Notes: generated from the letters alone by a model not told the origin. DNA of 64,000 nt from an uncultured Monoglobus sp. (GCA_947624305.1 CANQKC010000012.1:1-64000), one strand, 5' to 3'. Positions 25,260-35,174 are shown, numbered from the stretch's first letter. Translations and numbers: made by a program.

Positions 25260-26254
25260 TACGCTTTTGCCTCCTTTCTCTTCTTAGAGGCGCCATAGCG
25301 CTTCGGAGCCGTAACTCTGTCGATAAGCGGAGTTACTATGTTCATAAGCAGTATTGAGTACGAGCATCCCTCGGGATAGCCGCCCCAGACTCTTATCAGC
25401 ACCGTGATAACGCCGCAGCCTATGCCGAATATGACTTGGCCGACCGGGGTGTAGGGCGTCGTGGTGTAGTCCGTCGCCATGAAGAACGCGCCGAGCATAA
25501 CGCCGCCCGCCAAAATCTGATAGAGCGCGTCGCCGCTGAACAATCCGTCGTGGCCCGCGAACATCCATGTTCCGAGAGCCACCGTCGCCAGATACGCGAG
25601 AGGAATTCTCAGTCTTATTACCTTTCTCGCCAGCAGGTAAACGCCGCCGATCAATATGGCAAGCGCCGAGGTCTCGCCGATACATCCGCCCACATTGCCC
25701 AGGAACAGATCAAGGTAGGACGGGAGCTGTGTCACGGTTCCCTCGGTTCCGGCGTAAGCCGCGAGAGGCGTGGCAGATGTCACAACGTCCGCCGTGTTCC
25801 AGAGCGGGACCGCAGTGTGCGGCGCTACCCACGTCGTCATCGCCAGCGCCCACGAAGCAAGCAAAAACGCTCTTGCCGCCAGCGCGGGGTTCATAAAGTT
25901 GTGGCCGATGCCGCCGAAGAACTGCTTCACGATGACGATCGCGAAGAACGAGCCGATAACCACCATCCAGAGCGGCAAAGTCACGGGAACGTTAAACGCC
26001 AGCAGCATGCCGGTAACGATAGCGCTCAGATCGCCTACCGAGGTGGGCTTTTTTAAAATCTTATTCCATAACCATTCAAACACGACGCAGCTCACGACGC
26101 TTATCACCGTGATAACGGCGGCTCTGTAACCGAACACCAGAATTCCTGCGACAAACGCGGGAATAAGGGCGATGATCACGTCAAGCATAGTGCGCCTTAC
26201 CGTGTTTTTCCCCAAAACATGAGGGGAGTGCGAAACAACCAGTAAATTATCCAC
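25259..26254 (-). CDS. rnfD: Rnf complex membrane subunit RnfD
   Basis: The 331-residue polytopic subunit has about nine to ten membrane segments and belongs to the NqrB/RnfD family. The block VVTSATPLAAY corresponds to the family's SGAT-type FMN-attachment site, with the Thr kept. The track's start (26317) lies within rnfC. I use GTG at 26252-26254 (VDNLLVVSHSPHV), 7 nt after AAGGGAGG, which immediately follows the rnfC stop and matches the usual N-terminus of RnfD. Confidence 0.94.
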   Translation of the reverse strand: MDNLLVVSHSPHVLGKNTVRRTMLDVIIALIPAFVAGILVFGYRAAVITVISVVSCVVFEWLWNKILKKPTSVGDLSAIVTGMLLAFNVPVTLPLWMVVIGSFFAIVIVKQFFGGIGHNFMNPALAARAFLLASWALAMTTWVAPHTAVPLWNTADVVTSATPLAAYAGTEGTVTQLPSYLDLFLGNVGGCIGETSALAILIGGVYLLARKVIRLRIPLAYLATVALGTWMFAGHDGLFSGDALYQILAGGVMLGAFFMATDYTTTPYTPVGQVIFGIGCGVITVLIRVWGGYPEGCSYSILLMNIVTPLIDRVTAPKRYGASKKRKEAKA

Positions 26255-26267
26255 TATTATACCTCCC

Positions 26268-27605
26268 TTAATTATTCTTGCTGCGCTGCTGCGCCGCGCG
26301 GAGCTTATCCTTGGCAACCTTTATCTGCTGTACCTGCCGTCTCTTTGAGGGGCAGCTGAAGGCGCAGCTTCCGCATTCGATGCAGTCAACGATATTAAGC
26401 TTCTCTAGCGCCTTGAAATCGTCCGCCCTCGCGGCCTCGTCAAGCTTGTTGGGGAGCAGTCTCATCGGACATGCGAAAACGCACTTGCCGCATCTTAAGC
26501 AAGCGTTTTCCTCGTATCCGTAAGCCTCGTCCTCGCTGAACGCCAGAAGTCCGGACGTGCCCTTTATCGCGGGAACGTCAAGGTTCGGCAGGGCCATGCC
26601 CATCATCGGGCCGCCCATGATAACCTTCGCGGGGTTCTCGGTGAAACCGCCCGTCTGCTCATAGACCGACTTGAGCGAGGTTCCTATGCGGACTCTGTAG
26701 TTTCCGGGGTTCTTGGCGCATTTTCCGCCCGTTGTAACAACTCTTGTCATAACCGGAAGCCCGCGCGTTACCGCCTGATAAATGGCGCGGCAGGTGTCAA
26801 CGTTGCACACGATCGCGCCGACCTGCCACGGAAGCTGGCCCGGGCCGACCTTGCGGCCGGTTATCGCGTTGATGAGCTGCTTCTCGCCGCCCTGCGGGTA
26901 TTTTGTCTTAAGGGTATGTACATGAATATTCACGTCTTTAGCCTTGGCCGCCATAGCTGTCATAGTCTCGATCGCGAGCTCTTTGTTGTTCTCAATTCCG
27001 ATATGGCCCTCCTTCAAGCCGAAGATGTGCATAACTATCTTAAGGCCGCCGATTATCTGCTCGGGAATTTCAAGCATCGAGCGATAGTCGGATGTAAGAT
27101 AGGGCTCGCACTCCGCCGCGTTCACGATAACATAATCGATATTCGCCTCGGGCGGGGGCGAGAGCTTGACATGCGTCGGGAACGTCGCGCCGCCCAAGCC
27201 GACAATTCCGGCTTCCTTAATAATTTCGATAATTTCCTTGGCCGAGAGCTTGGTGTAATCACCGCAGCCCTTAAGGTCGGGGCAAACCTTATCCTGCTCG
27301 TCATCCTCGATAACAATGGATTTCACCATAAGACCGTTGGGATGCATGCGCTTCTCAATGGCTTTTACGGTTCCCGAAACGGACGAGTGAATGTTGGCCG
27401 AAATAAATCCGCCCGCCTCAGCAATCTTTTGGCCCGCGTACACATAATCGCCGACATTGACGATCGGTGAAGCGGGAGCGCCGATATGCTGAGTCATGGG
27501 GTAGACCATTTCTTTGGAAGGGTCAAGTTCTTCGATCTTTTTCCCTGCCGTAGGCGCCTTCATATCATTCGGATGAACGCCGCCATGAAATGTTTTCAAC
27601 ATCAT
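26268..27605 (-). CDS. rnfC: Rnf complex subunit RnfC (NADH/FMN and Fe-S)
   Basis: The 445-residue peripheral subunit exchanges electrons with NAD. It starts with the typical MMLKTFHGGVHPNDMK and has a biotinyl-like N-terminal domain, the Rossmann-like FMN/NADH-binding domain (GLGGATFPTHVKL near 145; GGEKQLINAI), a SLBB domain, and two C-terminal 4Fe-4S motifs (CLRCGKCVFACP and CIECGSCAFSCP). It is first in the rnfCDGEAB operon with an AGGAGG ribosome binding site. The complex couples ferredoxin oxidation to NAD reduction and ion export, a central energy-conserving step in anaerobes. Confidence 0.96.
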   Translation of the reverse strand: MMLKTFHGGVHPNDMKAPTAGKKIEELDPSKEMVYPMTQHIGAPASPIVNVGDYVYAGQKIAEAGGFISANIHSSVSGTVKAIEKRMHPNGLMVKSIVIEDDEQDKVCPDLKGCGDYTKLSAKEIIEIIKEAGIVGLGGATFPTHVKLSPPPEANIDYVIVNAAECEPYLTSDYRSMLEIPEQIIGGLKIVMHIFGLKEGHIGIENNKELAIETMTAMAAKAKDVNIHVHTLKTKYPQGGEKQLINAITGRKVGPGQLPWQVGAIVCNVDTCRAIYQAVTRGLPVMTRVVTTGGKCAKNPGNYRVRIGTSLKSVYEQTGGFTENPAKVIMGGPMMGMALPNLDVPAIKGTSGLLAFSEDEAYGYEENACLRCGKCVFACPMRLLPNKLDEAARADDFKALEKLNIVDCIECGSCAFSCPSKRRQVQQIKVAKDKLRAAQQRSKNN

Positions 27606-27712
27606 AACAACCTCCTGTTTATATATTTAATTATTTTACTTGTTTGAATTGCGGACAAATCCCCCGCAAGCACAATATATTCCGTTTTTTTGCATAACAC
27701 TACACAATAACT

Positions 27713-27741
27713 ATTATAACTATATTTAATAACAATGTCAA
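27713..27741 (-). promoter_or_regulatory. Promoter of the rnf operon
   Basis: Perfect minus-strand TTGACA, 17 bp, TATAAT, leaving a leader of about 100 nt before rnfC. Confidence 0.85.
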
Positions 27742-27782
27742 TATAATTAATTGAATTTTTGTCGGATTTTCTGAAAACACCT

Positions 27783-30197
27783 CTACTGCCACTCGCTTCC
27801 GTTCATCGTGTTGAACGTGAAGGCGGGAAGTCCGGTGTCGTCGGTCAGGTTGGGCATCTCGGGATATGCACCCCAGGCGTACATGACGTTTTTCGGCGCC
27901 GCGACCTCGTCGCTGTAGACTATGACTTTGTCATTTTCGATCTCGGCCCTTGCCGGATAAAACCTGCCGTCCTCACCTGCTATATAAAACTCGTGAAGCT
28001 CGTTTGTGTCGGTCATGGAATTTGATATTTTCTCATCACACTCGCTGTCGGCGTAACTTTCCTTGTCCATGACTCTAAGCGAGCCGGTGTGCTCAAACGT
28101 GAGCTCGATACAGTCGTCATAAACAGACATGCTTTTGTATGACGGGCCGCCAACATAACATTTTTCATCGCCGTATATGTCATGGCCCGTTATGTCAAGA
28201 AACCTCTCTGCCACAAGCTTTTTCTGCCACGGATGTATGTCGGTCCGCGCGCAACCCGAGCCCTGATCATATGTTCCGATTATGTCGAGCAGGCTGAACA
28301 TGCCGAGGTTCGCGGAGCTTGCGACCCTCTGGAGGGCGATCCTCTGGCCCTCGCGTATTTCGCTCTCGTCCTTCACGCCGTACCGCGCGAGCTGAACATA
28401 GTAAAACGGCAATTCCGGGTCGTTCCACTTTTCTCTGTATGAGTTTATAAGCCCCGCCATTGCGTCGGCATATTCGCCCGCGCTCATGTTCGTTCTGTAT
28501 TGGTCGGCTTCGCCCTGGTACCAGAGGACGCCCTTTATTTTCTGTTTGGTGAAAGGATATATCCTGTTGTTGTAAAGCCGACCGTCCGTGCCGGTGAATG
28601 AGCCGCATTTCTCGCCGCGCGGGTACCATTTGTTGATCTCGGTGTCGCCGACGGCCACGCTGACTATGCCGACATTCCTGCCGTAGCGCTCATATATTCC
28701 CCGGGCAAAGTAATACGCGATCGCCGAGAGATAACTTGCTCTGTCGGTCGTGAGCTCCGACCAGTAGCCGTTCCAGTCGTTGAGCGGCACATCGTCGATC
28801 TCGCCCGCGGCCCCCATGAGGCCTATGTTGTAAAGATTGATCATGCGGATATCGGAACAGTTCGAGTCGCTCTTTCCCTGCGCGGTTTTGAGGTAGTCCT
28901 CGCCCTCTTTTTCGCCGCAAAGGTAAAACTCCATGTTCGACTGACCCGCGAAAACCCAAATATCGCCGAAGGTAATGTTTTTATATTCAAGCTCCTCGTC
29001 GCCGCAGAATATTCTCAGATCATAATGTCCTCCGTTCGGAAACGCACCGAAATTCGCCTCCCAATCGGAAACACCCGAAGCGATGTCCGAGGCGGCGTAT
29101 ATCTCGCCGCTGTCAAGGTCCTCGATCTCAGCCTCGACGACCGAGCCGCAGGGCGCCTTGCCCGATATGATCAGATCGGTGTCCGCCTGGAACATCATGT
29201 TGTCGCTGTAGATATTCGCCATTTTAAGGTTTGACGAGGCCTCGGTGTATCTATATTCAAGAGGCGACGAAAGAATCGAGCGTATGTCGCGCAGATCATA
29301 CACATCGACTATAATATAATCGCCAAGCTCTATATCAAGATTATTAAACTTGAGCGCCGCGTATTCGCCCGGAACGAAATGAAAATCGCCCACTTCGATC
29401 CTGCGCATAACTTTGTCACGGCTGTAAACCGACATGGCGACTCTGCCGTCAAATTCCTCGGCTGCGTCAAACGCGGTCAGTTCTATATCGGTATTTTTCA
29501 GTTTTTCCTTGCCGTCCTTGTCGGTGTTTATAATTCCGTCGTCGCATATCCACTCGACCTCGCCCAATGACGCGTCGGGCGCGAACTCAACTCTGAAATA
29601 TCTGTACATGCCGTAGCCGCTGAAAAGCACCGTGTGCCAGTCGGGGGTTATGTCGCCGTTCGCGTCGGGCATGACCTCGCCCAGCTCAACAAAAATATTA
29701 TTGTCCTTGGACGCAAGAAATTTCGTGCCGACGCAGCTGTCCGCCGCCTCCTGCGACGAAACGTCGGGAATGTATCTTATGTATGACAGAGCCTTCAGCT
29801 TTCCCGCGTCAAGCGTGACACTGCCTCTCGCCGAGACCGCGCAGCTTGACGGGTCGCCGTCATAAATTTTGCCGGGGCCTCCCTCGGTGTTGTAGGTGCC
29901 GTCCGAATTTTTAAGGTTCGCGGGCGTCACCGCGTCGGGCGCGACAGCCGGAGACTGCGGTGAATAGAGCTTAAGCAGCGGAACATCGGTCACGGCTGCC
30001 GTCTCAGGCACGGGCTCGCTGTCATTGCGTGACAAAACGCCGGAAACCGCGTCTTTTATACGCGCGGGCGCGCCGGGATAAAAGTAAAAAACAGCGCAGA
30101 CCGACGCGGCGATCAGCAGCAGGACAACCGCTGCGACCACTATCGGGAGCCGTTTCTTTTTCTTTTTTATTTTAACGGGCAAATCCTTGTTTTTCAT
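27783..30197 (-). CDS. Membrane-anchored sialate O-acetylesterase-like protein
   Basis: The 804-residue protein has a Lys-rich N-terminus, one membrane helix (about 17-40), a spacer, a discoidin-like carbohydrate-binding region (about 90-230), a beta-sandwich segment, and a C-terminal SGNH/SASA esterase domain. The catalytic Ser lies in WVFAGQSNMEF and the Asp/His pair in RTDIHPWQ. Family members remove O-acetyl groups from sialic acids or xylan-type sugars. The orientation suggests an extracellular, cell-attached enzyme acting on host or plant glycans. I use the ATG at 30195-30197, because the track's TTG start sits next to the promoter. Monocistronic by appearance. Confidence 0.82.
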   Translation of the reverse strand: MKNKDLPVKIKKKKKRLPIVVAAVVLLLIAASVCAVFYFYPGAPARIKDAVSGVLSRNDSEPVPETAAVTDVPLLKLYSPQSPAVAPDAVTPANLKNSDGTYNTEGGPGKIYDGDPSSCAVSARGSVTLDAGKLKALSYIRYIPDVSSQEAADSCVGTKFLASKDNNIFVELGEVMPDANGDITPDWHTVLFSGYGMYRYFRVEFAPDASLGEVEWICDDGIINTDKDGKEKLKNTDIELTAFDAAEEFDGRVAMSVYSRDKVMRRIEVGDFHFVPGEYAALKFNNLDIELGDYIIVDVYDLRDIRSILSSPLEYRYTEASSNLKMANIYSDNMMFQADTDLIISGKAPCGSVVEAEIEDLDSGEIYAASDIASGVSDWEANFGAFPNGGHYDLRIFCGDEELEYKNITFGDIWVFAGQSNMEFYLCGEKEGEDYLKTAQGKSDSNCSDIRMINLYNIGLMGAAGEIDDVPLNDWNGYWSELTTDRASYLSAIAYYFARGIYERYGRNVGIVSVAVGDTEINKWYPRGEKCGSFTGTDGRLYNNRIYPFTKQKIKGVLWYQGEADQYRTNMSAGEYADAMAGLINSYREKWNDPELPFYYVQLARYGVKDESEIREGQRIALQRVASSANLGMFSLLDIIGTYDQGSGCARTDIHPWQKKLVAERFLDITGHDIYGDEKCYVGGPSYKSMSVYDDCIELTFEHTGSLRVMDKESYADSECDEKISNSMTDTNELHEFYIAGEDGRFYPARAEIENDKVIVYSDEVAAPKNVMYAWGAYPEMPNLTDDTGLPAFTFNTMNGSEWQ

Positions 30198-30239
30198 ATC
30201 TGAAACCCCAAATCTTTCATATAAATCCAATCTTATTCA

Positions 30240-30268
30240 ATTATAACAGATTTAACCGCAGACTTCAA
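30240..30268 (-). promoter_or_regulatory. Promoter of the esterase gene
   Basis: Minus-strand TTGAAG, 17 bp, TATAAT, about 43 bp before the chosen ATG. Confidence 0.75.
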
Positions 30269-30289
30269 GCGTGTTACAATATTTTAATA

Positions 30290-31099
30290 TTACAAATTCA
30301 AAATTCTCACGGCGTTTTTGAAATAAATATTTTGAAGCTCTTCATCCGTCAGTCCGACGCTCTCGATAAATTCGACAGCCTCACGCGGAGCCTGCCACGG
30401 CATATCGGTGCCGAAAACTATTTTTTCGCTGCCGTGATCTCTGATTATCCTCTTAAACTGCTCGGGGCTTATAAATCCCTTGACATATGACGTGTCAAAC
30501 ATGATCGGTGTGCCGACAAGGTATTTTTCGACCTCGTCCCATGACTGCCAGCCGCCCATATGTGCGGCGATGATCTTGTCTCCCTTAACGTGGTCGAGAA
30601 TTTGACGCAGACATTCGGGCTTGCAGTGGACGGGCTCGGGCATTCCTATGTCGCGCCCCGCGTGGAAAACGGTGTAAAGCCCGAGCTCCTCGGCCTTTTT
30701 GAGTATTCTGACGACCTCGGGGGAAGTCAGATAGACCTGCTGGTACTCAAGATGAAGCTTTATTCCCTTAAGCCCCGACTCCTTGATCTCCTCAAGGGTT
30801 TCCTCCCAGTCGGGCTGCATCGGATGGAGGCTGCCGAAGGATATTATCCCGTTTTTGCCGTTTATTTCCCGGGCAAAGCGATTGATCGAGGGCGACTGCT
30901 TAACAGTCGTCGCTATCGGAAGGACGACCGAGATGTCGACACCGCCGCCGCGCATGTGCTCTATCAGGCTGTCAACCGTTCCCTTGCCCCTCGCGGGGTA
31001 GCTTTTGCCCTGAATGTCGACTATGTTCTGCTCAAGATTGATCATTGCCCTTTCCGCTATTTTGTCGGGAAAGGCATGGGTGTGAAAATCAATAATCAT
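30290..31099 (-). CDS. Amidohydrolase family (amidohydro_2) TIM-barrel protein
   Basis: The 269-residue metal-dependent hydrolase or decarboxylase-like protein has the N-terminal metal site DFHTHAFPD, a His in FHAGRD, HMGGWQSWDE, and the C-terminal metal-binding Asp in VFGTDMPW. The substrate cannot be predicted from sequence. It follows metH by 30 bp with its own AGGAGAA site, so it is probably the last gene of the metF-metH operon, although a metabolic link is not obvious. Confidence 0.85.
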   Translation of the reverse strand: MIIDFHTHAFPDKIAERAMINLEQNIVDIQGKSYPARGKGTVDSLIEHMRGGGVDISVVLPIATTVKQSPSINRFAREINGKNGIISFGSLHPMQPDWEETLEEIKESGLKGIKLHLEYQQVYLTSPEVVRILKKAEELGLYTVFHAGRDIGMPEPVHCKPECLRQILDHVKGDKIIAAHMGGWQSWDEVEKYLVGTPIMFDTSYVKGFISPEQFKRIIRDHGSEKIVFGTDMPWQAPREAVEFIESVGLTDEELQNIYFKNAVRILNL

Positions 31100-31129
31100 T
31101 ATATTTCTCCTCTGTATTTTTCTATATTC

Positions 31130-33511
31130 TCAATTCATGTGCCCAAATACCTCATTGGCTATTTTCACCGTCATGCCGGCGTCTTTGCCGTAATAATCCG
31201 CGCCGACGAAATCCGCGTATTCCTCGTTGAGCACCGCGCCGCCGACCACGACCTTCGCTCGGCAGCCCGCGGCTTTTAGGGCGGTTATCGTGTCCTTCAT
31301 GCTCTTGACCGTGGTCGTCATAAGCGCGCTGAGACCGACGAGCTTTATGTCGTTCTCAAGCGCCGCGCCGACAATTTCCTCGGCGGGCACGTCTTTTCCG
31401 AGATCAAGCACCTCATAGCCGTAGTTTTCAAGCAGCATCTTAACAATGTTTTTGCCTATATCGTGAATGTCGCCGCGGACGGTTGCAAGGATAATTTTGC
31501 CTTTGCCCGCGCCCTCGGATGACGAGTTCTCCTTAAGCACGTTAAACCCGCTTTTAACCGCCTCGGCTGACTGAATGAGCTGGGGCAGGAAAACCGTGCC
31601 TTTTTCGTATCTGTCACCCACAACGTCGAGCGCGGGAATAAAATACTCGTTAATTATCGTTATCGGATCATTTTCCTTTAAAAGGCCGATCGTCAGCTCC
31701 CGCGCGAGCTCGCGCCTGCCGTCGATTATGACCGATTTCAGATCTCCGCCTCCGCTTCCGCCCTGCGGAGTTGCAGGCGCTGCCGCCGCGGGGTTTTCGG
31801 AGGTGTAGCCCGCGTAATTGGCGATATAATCCGCCGCGTCCCTGTCCTGATTGTTAAGCACCTTAAAGGCGCGGAAGGCGCGCATGATCTCTGGGCTCAT
31901 CGGGTTGACTATCGCCGAGTCGAGCCCCGCTCCGAAGCCCGCGGCCAGAAACACGCTGTTCAGCACCGGCCTCGCGGGCAGGCCGAACGAAACGTTGCTG
32001 ACTCCCAGCACGGTCTTAACGCCGAGCGCCTTCACCATTCGTATGGCCTTTATCGTCTCTATCACAAGCTCCTGCTGCGCCGACGCGGTCAGCACAAGAC
32101 AGTCGATAATTATATCCTCCTTCGGAATGCCGAACTCCGCCGCACGGCTGATTATCCTCTCGGCTATCTTGAGTCTGCCCTCCGCTGTTTCGGGTATTCC
32201 GTTCTCATCAAGACACAGGCCGACGACCACGGCTCCGTACTTGGCCGCTATCGGGAATATCGCGTCCATGCTCTCGGCCTTGCCGTTTACCGAATTGATT
32301 ATCGGTTTGCCGTTATACGCTCTCACGGCGGACTCGATCGCGGCGCTGTCGCTGCTGTCGAGCTGCAGCGGCAGATTGACCGCCGCCTGTATCTCGCGCG
32401 CGGCGCGGGTGAGAGCCGCCGCCTCGTCTATCTCGGGCAGGCCGCAGTTAACGTCAAGCACGTCCGCGCCCGCCTCTTTCTGGCTCAGCGCCTCGTCCAC
32501 GAGATAACCGAAGTCCTTGGCCCGCAGCCGCTCCTTGAGCTTTTTCTTGCCGGTGGGATTGATCCTCTCGCCGATTATAGTCACTCCGCGGTCGAATATC
32601 ACCGTCTTCGTTCCCGAGCACACCGCCGTCACGGGCTCGGGCTTCGGACTGATAAACGGAATATTCCTGGTCGCGGCCTTGGTTTTTTTGATAAACTCGG
32701 GCGTGGTTCCGCAGCATCCGCCGAGAACAGCCGCGCCCTTTTCAGCGATTTCAGTCATAAATCCCGCGAACTCGTCGGGAGTTATGTCATAAGTCGTCTC
32801 GCCGTTTTTTATTGACGGAAGGCCCGCGTTGGGCTGAACAATTACCGGAACGCGCGAATATTTTATAAGCTCGTCGATCACGGGCAGGAGCTGCTTTGGG
32901 CCCAGCGAGCAGTTAACGCCGAGCGCGTCGACGCGCAGGCCTGACAGCGTGACCGCCGCCGAGACCGGGTCGCAGCCGACAAACGTCCTGCCGTCCTCCT
33001 GAAAAGTCATGGTCACAAAGACCGGAAGCTTTGTGTTCTCCCTCGCGGCGAGCACCGCCGCTTTGACCTCGAGCAGGTCCGACATTGTCTCAAACAGCAC
33101 AAGGTCGGCCCCCGCCTTCTCTCCGGCGATAAGCTGCTCTTTAAAAAGCTCATAGGCCTCGTCAAAGCTCAAAGTGCCCATCGGCGCCATAAGCTGACCC
33201 AGCGGACCTATGTCGAGCGCGGTATACTCCGCGCCGCTTTCCTTGGCAAGTCTGACACCCGCGGAAATCAGCTCCCCGGGCGAATAGCCGCAGCCCTTAA
33301 GCTTCAGGGCGTTCGCCTGAAAGGTGTTGGTCGTGATCACGTCCGCTCCGGCGTCAACATATTTCTTATGTATATCCAAAACTATGTCGGGGTGCTCTAT
33401 GTTATACACCTCGGGCAGGCCGCCCGCCTCAAGGCCCGCGCTTTGCAGCATGGTTCCCATTGCGCCGTCAAAAAACAGTCTGCCGCGTTTTATTTTATCA
33501 ATTATGTCCAC
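31130..33511 (-). CDS. metH: Cobalamin-dependent methionine synthase, catalytic part (lacks activation domain)
   Basis: The 793-residue enzyme moves a methyl group from methyl-tetrahydrofolate through cobalamin to homocysteine. Domains in order: homocysteine-binding barrel (about 1-290; GVNCSLG and GGCCGTTP supply the zinc cysteines), pterin-binding barrel (about 310-570; IIGERINPTGKK), helical cap (about 600-670), and B12-binding Rossmann domain (DIHDIGKN with the cobalt-ligating His). The C-terminal SAM-dependent activation domain of E. coli-type MetH is missing and is supplied by the gene immediately upstream. The start is GTG (33509-33511); it overlaps the upstream gene by 14 nt. Confidence 0.95.
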   Translation of the reverse strand: MDIIDKIKRGRLFFDGAMGTMLQSAGLEAGGLPEVYNIEHPDIVLDIHKKYVDAGADVITTNTFQANALKLKGCGYSPGELISAGVRLAKESGAEYTALDIGPLGQLMAPMGTLSFDEAYELFKEQLIAGEKAGADLVLFETMSDLLEVKAAVLAARENTKLPVFVTMTFQEDGRTFVGCDPVSAAVTLSGLRVDALGVNCSLGPKQLLPVIDELIKYSRVPVIVQPNAGLPSIKNGETTYDITPDEFAGFMTEIAEKGAAVLGGCCGTTPEFIKKTKAATRNIPFISPKPEPVTAVCSGTKTVIFDRGVTIIGERINPTGKKKLKERLRAKDFGYLVDEALSQKEAGADVLDVNCGLPEIDEAAALTRAAREIQAAVNLPLQLDSSDSAAIESAVRAYNGKPIINSVNGKAESMDAIFPIAAKYGAVVVGLCLDENGIPETAEGRLKIAERIISRAAEFGIPKEDIIIDCLVLTASAQQELVIETIKAIRMVKALGVKTVLGVSNVSFGLPARPVLNSVFLAAGFGAGLDSAIVNPMSPEIMRAFRAFKVLNNQDRDAADYIANYAGYTSENPAAAAPATPQGGSGGGDLKSVIIDGRRELARELTIGLLKENDPITIINEYFIPALDVVGDRYEKGTVFLPQLIQSAEAVKSGFNVLKENSSSEGAGKGKIILATVRGDIHDIGKNIVKMLLENYGYEVLDLGKDVPAEEIVGAALENDIKLVGLSALMTTTVKSMKDTITALKAAGCRAKVVVGGAVLNEEYADFVGADYYGKDAGMTVKIANEVFGHMN

Positions 33512-34202
33512 AGTTCGTCCCCGCCTTTCTTAACTTGCAGCTGTCCCGCATCGAGCATATCTCGCAGCCCGATTTCGGCTTGGGTCTTTTATACTCGCGG
33601 GTGAAGCCGACGATCGCCGTGACCGATTTTCCCGGTATCATCAGCGAGGTGTCGGTTAAAGTCAGACCGATCTTTCTGCCCGCGTCAAGCGCACCGAGAA
33701 CGCTTTTCTGGGCGCTCATCGGCAGATCGCCGTATCCCGGCGAAAATCTGAAATTGAGTGCGCAGTTCTCGGCCTCGGCTTTAAGTCTGATCTCGCTCTC
33801 GGCGATGTCGCAGACCTTCTCGATCATGTCCGCCGCGCATGCGTCAAGAGCCAGCGCCTTCAGCATATCGGAGCTCTGTGCGACTCTTATGGCGCTGTCG
33901 ACCTCAATTCCGAGAGTTGCCGCCATCAGCGCGCACTTTTTGCAGCCGCGCAGATGCTCGTATATGTCGTTCCCGGTGAGCCTCACGTTGGCGCCATCGA
34001 GCTCGATGCAGGACTCTCCTTTATAAAAGCCGATCCTGACATCAAATATCTTATAGACATACCGGTATCGGGAGATCCTCACGATCTCCTCCATACATTC
34101 CTTAACGACGCTCTCTATCGAGGGGCTCACGCTTCGGCCCCTGTGGCCCATGTAGCGCAGCACCTCGCTTTTGTCAAGCTTTATCTCAGTGTTTCCGTTC
34201 AT
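33498..34202 (-). CDS. Methionine synthase activation-domain protein
   Basis: The 234-residue protein resembles the reactivation domain of MetH as a free-standing polypeptide (RYMGHRGRSVSPSIE at the start; FRFSPGYGDLPMSAQKS matches the SAM-binding RxxPGYxxxP motif). It would bind S-adenosylmethionine and help reduce and remethylate oxidised cobalamin in MetH. It lies between metF and metH and overlaps metH, so stoichiometric co-expression is likely. C-terminal cysteines (CEICSMRDSCKLR) are visible; their role is unknown. Confidence 0.9.
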   Translation of the reverse strand: MNGNTEIKLDKSEVLRYMGHRGRSVSPSIESVVKECMEEIVRISRYRYVYKIFDVRIGFYKGESCIELDGANVRLTGNDIYEHLRGCKKCALMAATLGIEVDSAIRVAQSSDMLKALALDACAADMIEKVCDIAESEIRLKAEAENCALNFRFSPGYGDLPMSAQKSVLGALDAGRKIGLTLTDTSLMIPGKSVTAIVGFTREYKRPKPKSGCEICSMRDSCKLRKAGTNCGHN

Positions 34203-34215
34203 TTATAATCCCGCC

Positions 34216-35079
34216 TTAAACATATTCCATGAGCCGCGCCGCGACTTCGGGTTTGTTCATAGAGTAAATATGTATTCCCGCCGCGCCGTTTTTCGCGAGA
34301 TCGCTTATCTGCGCTCCGGCGTATTCAATTCCCGCCTTGAGCAGATCGTCATGGCTGTTTTCGTATTTGTTAAGCAGTCTGATCATCGCCGCGGGCAGAG
34401 ACGCGCCGCAGGTGAATATCATGTTTGAGATCTGGCTTTTCGTCATCATCGGCATAATTCCCGGAGTTATCGGAACCGTTATGCCCGCACTGACAGCCTT
34501 ATCGAGGAATTTGTAAAAATACTCGTTGCTGAAAAACAACTGACTGACAAAAACCTCGGCTCCCGCGTCCTGCTTTATCTTAAGCACCTCTATGCTCTCG
34601 TCAAGATCGTCGCACTCAATATGCCCCTCGGGATAGGCCGCGGCGGCCACGCACAGCCCGCTTTCGGCCTTTATTTTTTCTATAAGCTCCGAGGCGTAGC
34701 TGTACTCCGACTTTGAGGGATCAAAGCCCTCCTTGGGAATATCGCCGCGGAGCGCGAGCACATTCTCTATCCCGGATTTTTCTATTTCCTTGAGCTCGCT
34801 CTCGATCGAGGCGGCCGTTGAGGCGATGCAGGTCAGGTGCGCCATCGAGTCAATGCCGAACTTATTCTTAATCATCGACGCAAGCTCGATCGTCTTGTTC
34901 CGCCTGTTGGCGCTGCCGCCCGCGCCGCAGGTCACGCTGATATACGCGGGTCCGATCGCCTTGAACTTTTCGAGCATGAGTCCGACGTTTTGGAAGGCTT
35001 CCTCCTTTTTGGGCGGGAATATCTCGACCGAGACGATCGGCGCGCCGCCTCTGTTTTTGAATTTATCCGATATTTTCAT
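34216..35079 (-). CDS. metF: 5,10-methylenetetrahydrofolate reductase
   Basis: The 287-residue TIM-barrel flavoprotein makes the methyl-tetrahydrofolate used by MetH. The motif VSVEIFPPKKEE holds the catalytic Glu; ISVTCGAGGS and LALRGDIP are family blocks. I moved the start from 35181 to the ATG at 35077-35079 (MKISDKFK), 7 nt after ACGGAGG. The longer ORF covers the promoter. Operon order metF, activation protein, metH matches the reaction order. No partner MetV-like Fe-S subunit is adjacent. Confidence 0.95.
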   Translation of the reverse strand: MKISDKFKNRGGAPIVSVEIFPPKKEEAFQNVGLMLEKFKAIGPAYISVTCGAGGSANRRNKTIELASMIKNKFGIDSMAHLTCIASTAASIESELKEIEKSGIENVLALRGDIPKEGFDPSKSEYSYASELIEKIKAESGLCVAAAAYPEGHIECDDLDESIEVLKIKQDAGAEVFVSQLFFSNEYFYKFLDKAVSAGITVPITPGIMPMMTKSQISNMIFTCGASLPAAMIRLLNKYENSHDDLLKAGIEYAGAQISDLAKNGAAGIHIYSMNKPEVAARLMEYV

Positions 35080-35105
35080 ATTAAATCCTCCGTAACAATA
35101 AATGC

Positions 35106-35144
35106 CTGTTTGTTGATTATACCACAAACAGCCTGTTAATGCAA
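35106..35144 (-). promoter_or_regulatory. metF promoter with overlapping dyad operator
   Basis: Minus-strand TTGCAT, 17 bp, TATAAT (-10 at 35116-35121). The -10 box is centred between the arms of a perfect 8-bp dyad, CTGTTTGT (35106-35113) and ACAAACAG (35124-35131), the expected place for a repressor site. Confidence 0.6.
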
Positions 35145-35174
35145 ACCAAAATATAAAGATTTTTAAATAATTTC

